Part shown: in pieces, positions 62,295-64,000 of the stretch
Numbering within the stretch: position 1 is the first letter of the stretch
Layout of the letters: each line of letters begins with the position of its first letter
DNA from: Rhodospirillaceae bacterium
Lineage (GTDB): Bacteria; Pseudomonadota; Alphaproteobacteria; MPNO01; UBA2964
Length of the DNA stretch: 64,000 nucleotides
Direction of reading: 5' to 3'
Assembly: GCA_002720855.1 (NCBI GenBank)
Contig: PBIN01000004.1
Span: 105,259-169,258 of the forward strand
Made by a program: the position numbers and the translations under genes
The notes under the pieces: model-generated
What the model saw: the letters and a program-made list of their open reading frames with translations, nothing else
What the model was told of the DNA's origin: nothing
Databases searched by the model: none

Positions 62295-63155
62295 TCAGTT
62301 TTGCATTTTAATAGAGGGTACTCTCGATCTTAGGATCGTAATTTTTGAGCATGAAACATTTTCCGGCAACATTCGCATTGCACAATCGTCTTCATCGATC
62401 CCATCGTATTTTAATTTTGCGAAGTACTTGCATTTCACTTTAAAGGACGCGTTTCCGACCCCATTAACTGTAGAACCTTTTGCTATCGGTAACAGACTAA
62501 AACCCCTTCTATTGCTCGCGTTCGCGGACAGCAATTCGTCAAGTTTTTCACCTCGATCGTCATATCCGGTAAGTTTTGCGCTGATCCTGTGAATGGTACC
62601 AAAAGCGTTGTTCGTAATGCTGAACTTTAACTTGCAGAGACTCTTTTTTCTATAATCCTGATCATCTTTCATGCTCGTCACGGTAATGACTATGTTTGGA
62701 TTTGCCGCTCGGCGAGGGGTAACCACACCTGTTTGAATATTTTTTTTCACTATTGCTAGGTCTTTCTTGGCGAGGTCAAACCCCTGACTTGCTGAGAGCG
62801 TTAACCACTTCACCGCAGTTTCGTTGTTTTGCGGAACACCCGTCCCCCTGGCGTATGCTCGCCCCAAATTCCATTGCCCTCGCATATCCCCCTGTTTGGC
62901 AGACAGAGTGAACCACCTAATCGCCGTTTCGATATTTTTTGGAACACCACGACCGTCTCTGTAAAACATACCAACGCCATTTTGAGCGCGGGCGTTCCCT
63001 TGTTGAGCGAGGGGCAACCATTCCCGCATGGCGGTTTTAAAGTCCCCACTGCGAGCAGCAGTCAGACCCTTCTGGAAATCAGCACCCCAACTCACAGCAG
63101 TGCTTCCAAGAAGCACAGCAACCGACAAGCAAAGTATTGAGGTTAATGTTTTCAT
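62295..63155 (-). CDS. Sel1-repeat (TPR-like) secreted protein
   Basis: 286 residues from the ATG at 63155, so that the protein starts with the signal peptide MKTLTSILCLSVAVLLGST; longer in-frame starts would bury it. After the cut near WGADF, residues 25-150 hold three Sel1-like repeats (AQNGVGMFYRDGRGVPKN, GQWNLGRAYARGTGVPQN). A second domain (150-286) with four Cys (such as SLCKLKF, VKCKYF, DDCAM and VSCSK) has no recognised family. Sel1 proteins often serve as adaptors in the periplasm. Confidence 0.8.
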   Translation of the reverse strand: MKTLTSILCLSVAVLLGSTAVSWGADFQKGLTAARSGDFKTAMREWLPLAQQGNARAQNGVGMFYRDGRGVPKNIETAIRWFTLSAKQGDMRGQWNLGRAYARGTGVPQNNETAVKWLTLSASQGFDLAKKDLAIVKKNIQTGVVTPRRAANPNIVITVTSMKDDQDYRKKSLCKLKFSITNNAFGTIHRISAKLTGYDDRGEKLDELLSANASNRRGFSLLPIAKGSTVNGVGNASFKVKCKYFAKLKYDGIDEDDCAMRMLPENVSCSKITILRSRVPSIKMQN

Positions 63156-63284
63156 GTTTCGGATGCGCCCATTTTTCATATCAGAAATCTTTCCTTGTTG
63201 TTCGGTCTTTTTCAACCGATCTCCAGTCGCAGTACGTAACGATAATAACTGCAATCGACACAATGAACGTGCCTCGATGGGTAA

Positions 63285-63485
63285 CTAATCAGCGATGTTA
63301 GCAAACAACCCAATCAGGTCAAGGGAGGGTGCTACATCGCGCTGAAACGATCTCGCTGCACGTTTCCAGAGTTCATCTGTATCGATTTTGGAATCTTTGC
63401 GGGTCAGGGCAAACTCGATTTTCTTTACTGCAGATCCAAGAAGCACGGTAATCGTCAGGCAGAGTGTGGCGGTCAGGTTTCTCAT
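63285..63485 (-). CDS. Small secreted protein sharing the Sel1-type signal peptide
   Basis: 66 residues. MRNLTATLCLTITVLLGSA is the same signal peptide type as in the Sel1 protein next to it, but the mature part (VKKIEFALTRKDSKIDTDEL and RAARSFQRDVAPSLDLIGLF) is short and unlike Sel1 repeats. It may be a small secreted protein or the result of a deletion that fused a signal peptide to a foreign tail. Confidence 0.45.
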   Translation of the reverse strand: MRNLTATLCLTITVLLGSAVKKIEFALTRKDSKIDTDELWKRAARSFQRDVAPSLDLIGLFANIAD

Positions 63486-63812
63486 ATTGAAATTGTGTCA
63501 GGTGATTAGGGGTTGGTAAACCGCAGAATTAGACCCACTCGACACATCAGGTAGATACCTTTTTTCAAACCTAATTAATCAAACGTAAAAACCCCCTGAC
63601 TCAAGGAAAATCAGGGGGTTTTAGTCGGTAATGTCCGTGGGATGTCCGAGGTGTACTCGTTATCCCTTTCACACGGGTAAGACAGTGATATCTGACGTAT
63701 CAGACGAACATGTACCGTGAAGTCTCTTTTATGGCTCCCAAAAAGTTGAGATTGCCCTAACGTTCATAGACGTTTTACTGTTAGTTAAAAATTAGAACGT
63801 TGGAGAACCCCG
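63486..63812. other. Spacer with an orphan terminator
   Basis: About 325 bases without a gene. It contains the strong hairpin at 63587-63623. No tRNA or clear attachment site was found; sequence to either side of the hairpin has no open frame. Confidence 0.6.
63587..63623. terminator. Orphan bidirectional terminator
   Basis: A perfect 12-base stem AAAACCCCCTGA / TCAGGGGGTTTT with an 11-base loop, followed by T on the plus strand and a longer T-run on the minus strand. No gene ends beside it on either strand, so it may end a small RNA or remain from a lost gene. Confidence 0.85.
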
Positions 63813-63956
63813 ATGAAAAATGCATTATTTTGCTTTGCAATCATCTCAGCATTCGTTTCGAGCGCAATAAACTTCGGTCCTAACAATAGCGCCTTCGCTC
63901 AATCTTGGAACACAACCCCTAATGCTTTTGGTGGCGGATACACAACCCGTCGTTAG
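63813..63956 (+). CDS. 47-residue secreted peptide precursor
   Basis: GGAG lies seven bases before the ATG at 63813. The product is a signal peptide MKNALFCFAIISAFVSSAIN continuing through FGPNNSAFAQ, with a signal-peptidase site expected after AFAQ, leaving a 17-residue mature peptide SWNTTPNAFGGGYTTRR. No family recognised. Good start and signal features make it likely real. Confidence 0.55.
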   Translation: MKNALFCFAIISAFVSSAINFGPNNSAFAQSWNTTPNAFGGGYTTRR

Positions 63957-64000
63957 ACCGCAGATTAGGAACACAACGACAGCACCTTTTTAGAAACCTT

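Noticed and set aside
62093..62592. Plus-strand frames opposite the Sel1 gene end
   Set aside because: No ribosome site or domain; they mirror the coding strand.
63640..63720. Possible tRNA 3' end or attachment site
   Set aside because: No T-arm consensus or cloverleaf could be drawn, and no integrase is in the window.

Overview
The window reads as chromosomal DNA of an alphaproteobacterium, probably a marine or aquatic Rhodospirillales-like lineage. The F1-ATPase zeta-type inhibitor (19274-19600) is typical of the class, and purS-purQ-purL followed by BolA and a CGFS glutaredoxin (20547-24344) is an arrangement I associate with it. The family calls are by eye from protein motifs; no database search was possible. 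No rRNA, tRNA, CRISPR array, transposase or integrase was found.

Region by region: 1-2.6 kb holds a 5'-truncated PlsC acyltransferase, a decayed radC tail, a TIM-barrel protein and a YjbE/TerC membrane protein. 2.8-16.4 kb carries a cupin, a methyltransferase, a long-form PurC, two alpha/beta hydrolases around a flavin-dependent halogenase and an amidase, an Atm1-type ABC exporter, a Bcr/CflA exporter, PurB and an RsmB/NOP rRNA methyltransferase. 16.4-28.9 kb has a compact RNA ligase, a dienelactone-hydrolase-like protein without its nucleophile, small conserved proteins, the purine genes purSQL, BolA/Grx, an NfeD/SPFH pair, ribosomal protein S4 and a GMC oxidoreductase.

29-31 kb contains two PEP-CTERM proteins. 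One is interrupted by an in-frame amber codon and the other has a sigma-54-like promoter. Next to them lies a truncated duplicate of the tail of an amidohydrolase gene. 31.3-40.5 kb looks like an aromatic catabolic island: two Rieske oxygenases, a beta subunit, an SDR, two decarboxylase-type amidohydrolases and a 3-His bicupin. Perfect inverted repeats sit in two of its promoter regions. A gamma carbonic anhydrase and agmatine deiminase are embedded in it.

40.5-57 kb returns to housekeeping and transport: TrmJ, CimA, NadE-CysS, class II DAHP synthase with a translationally coupled 38-codon ORF, an EamA transporter, a UbiD-like protein lacking the usual catalytic residues, two orphan periplasmic proteins, glutathione reductase, succinate-semialdehyde dehydrogenase, an MFS transporter and a T4-type lysozyme. 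From about 58 kb to the end the DNA is more AT-rich and accessory. It holds lipoproteins, a TSUP permease, a flavodoxin-fold reductase, a Sel1-repeat protein, remnants sharing one signal-peptide sequence, orphan terminators and a 47-residue secreted peptide.

The clearest joint functions are purine synthesis (PurC, PurB, PurS/Q/L), BolA-Grx iron-sulfur handling, NfeD-SPFH membrane quality control and the putative aromatic acid pathway. I saw no defence system or complete mobile element. The best candidates for undescribed biology are the aromatic island, the stand-alone RNA ligase, the halogenase and the small secreted proteins of the last 6 kb.
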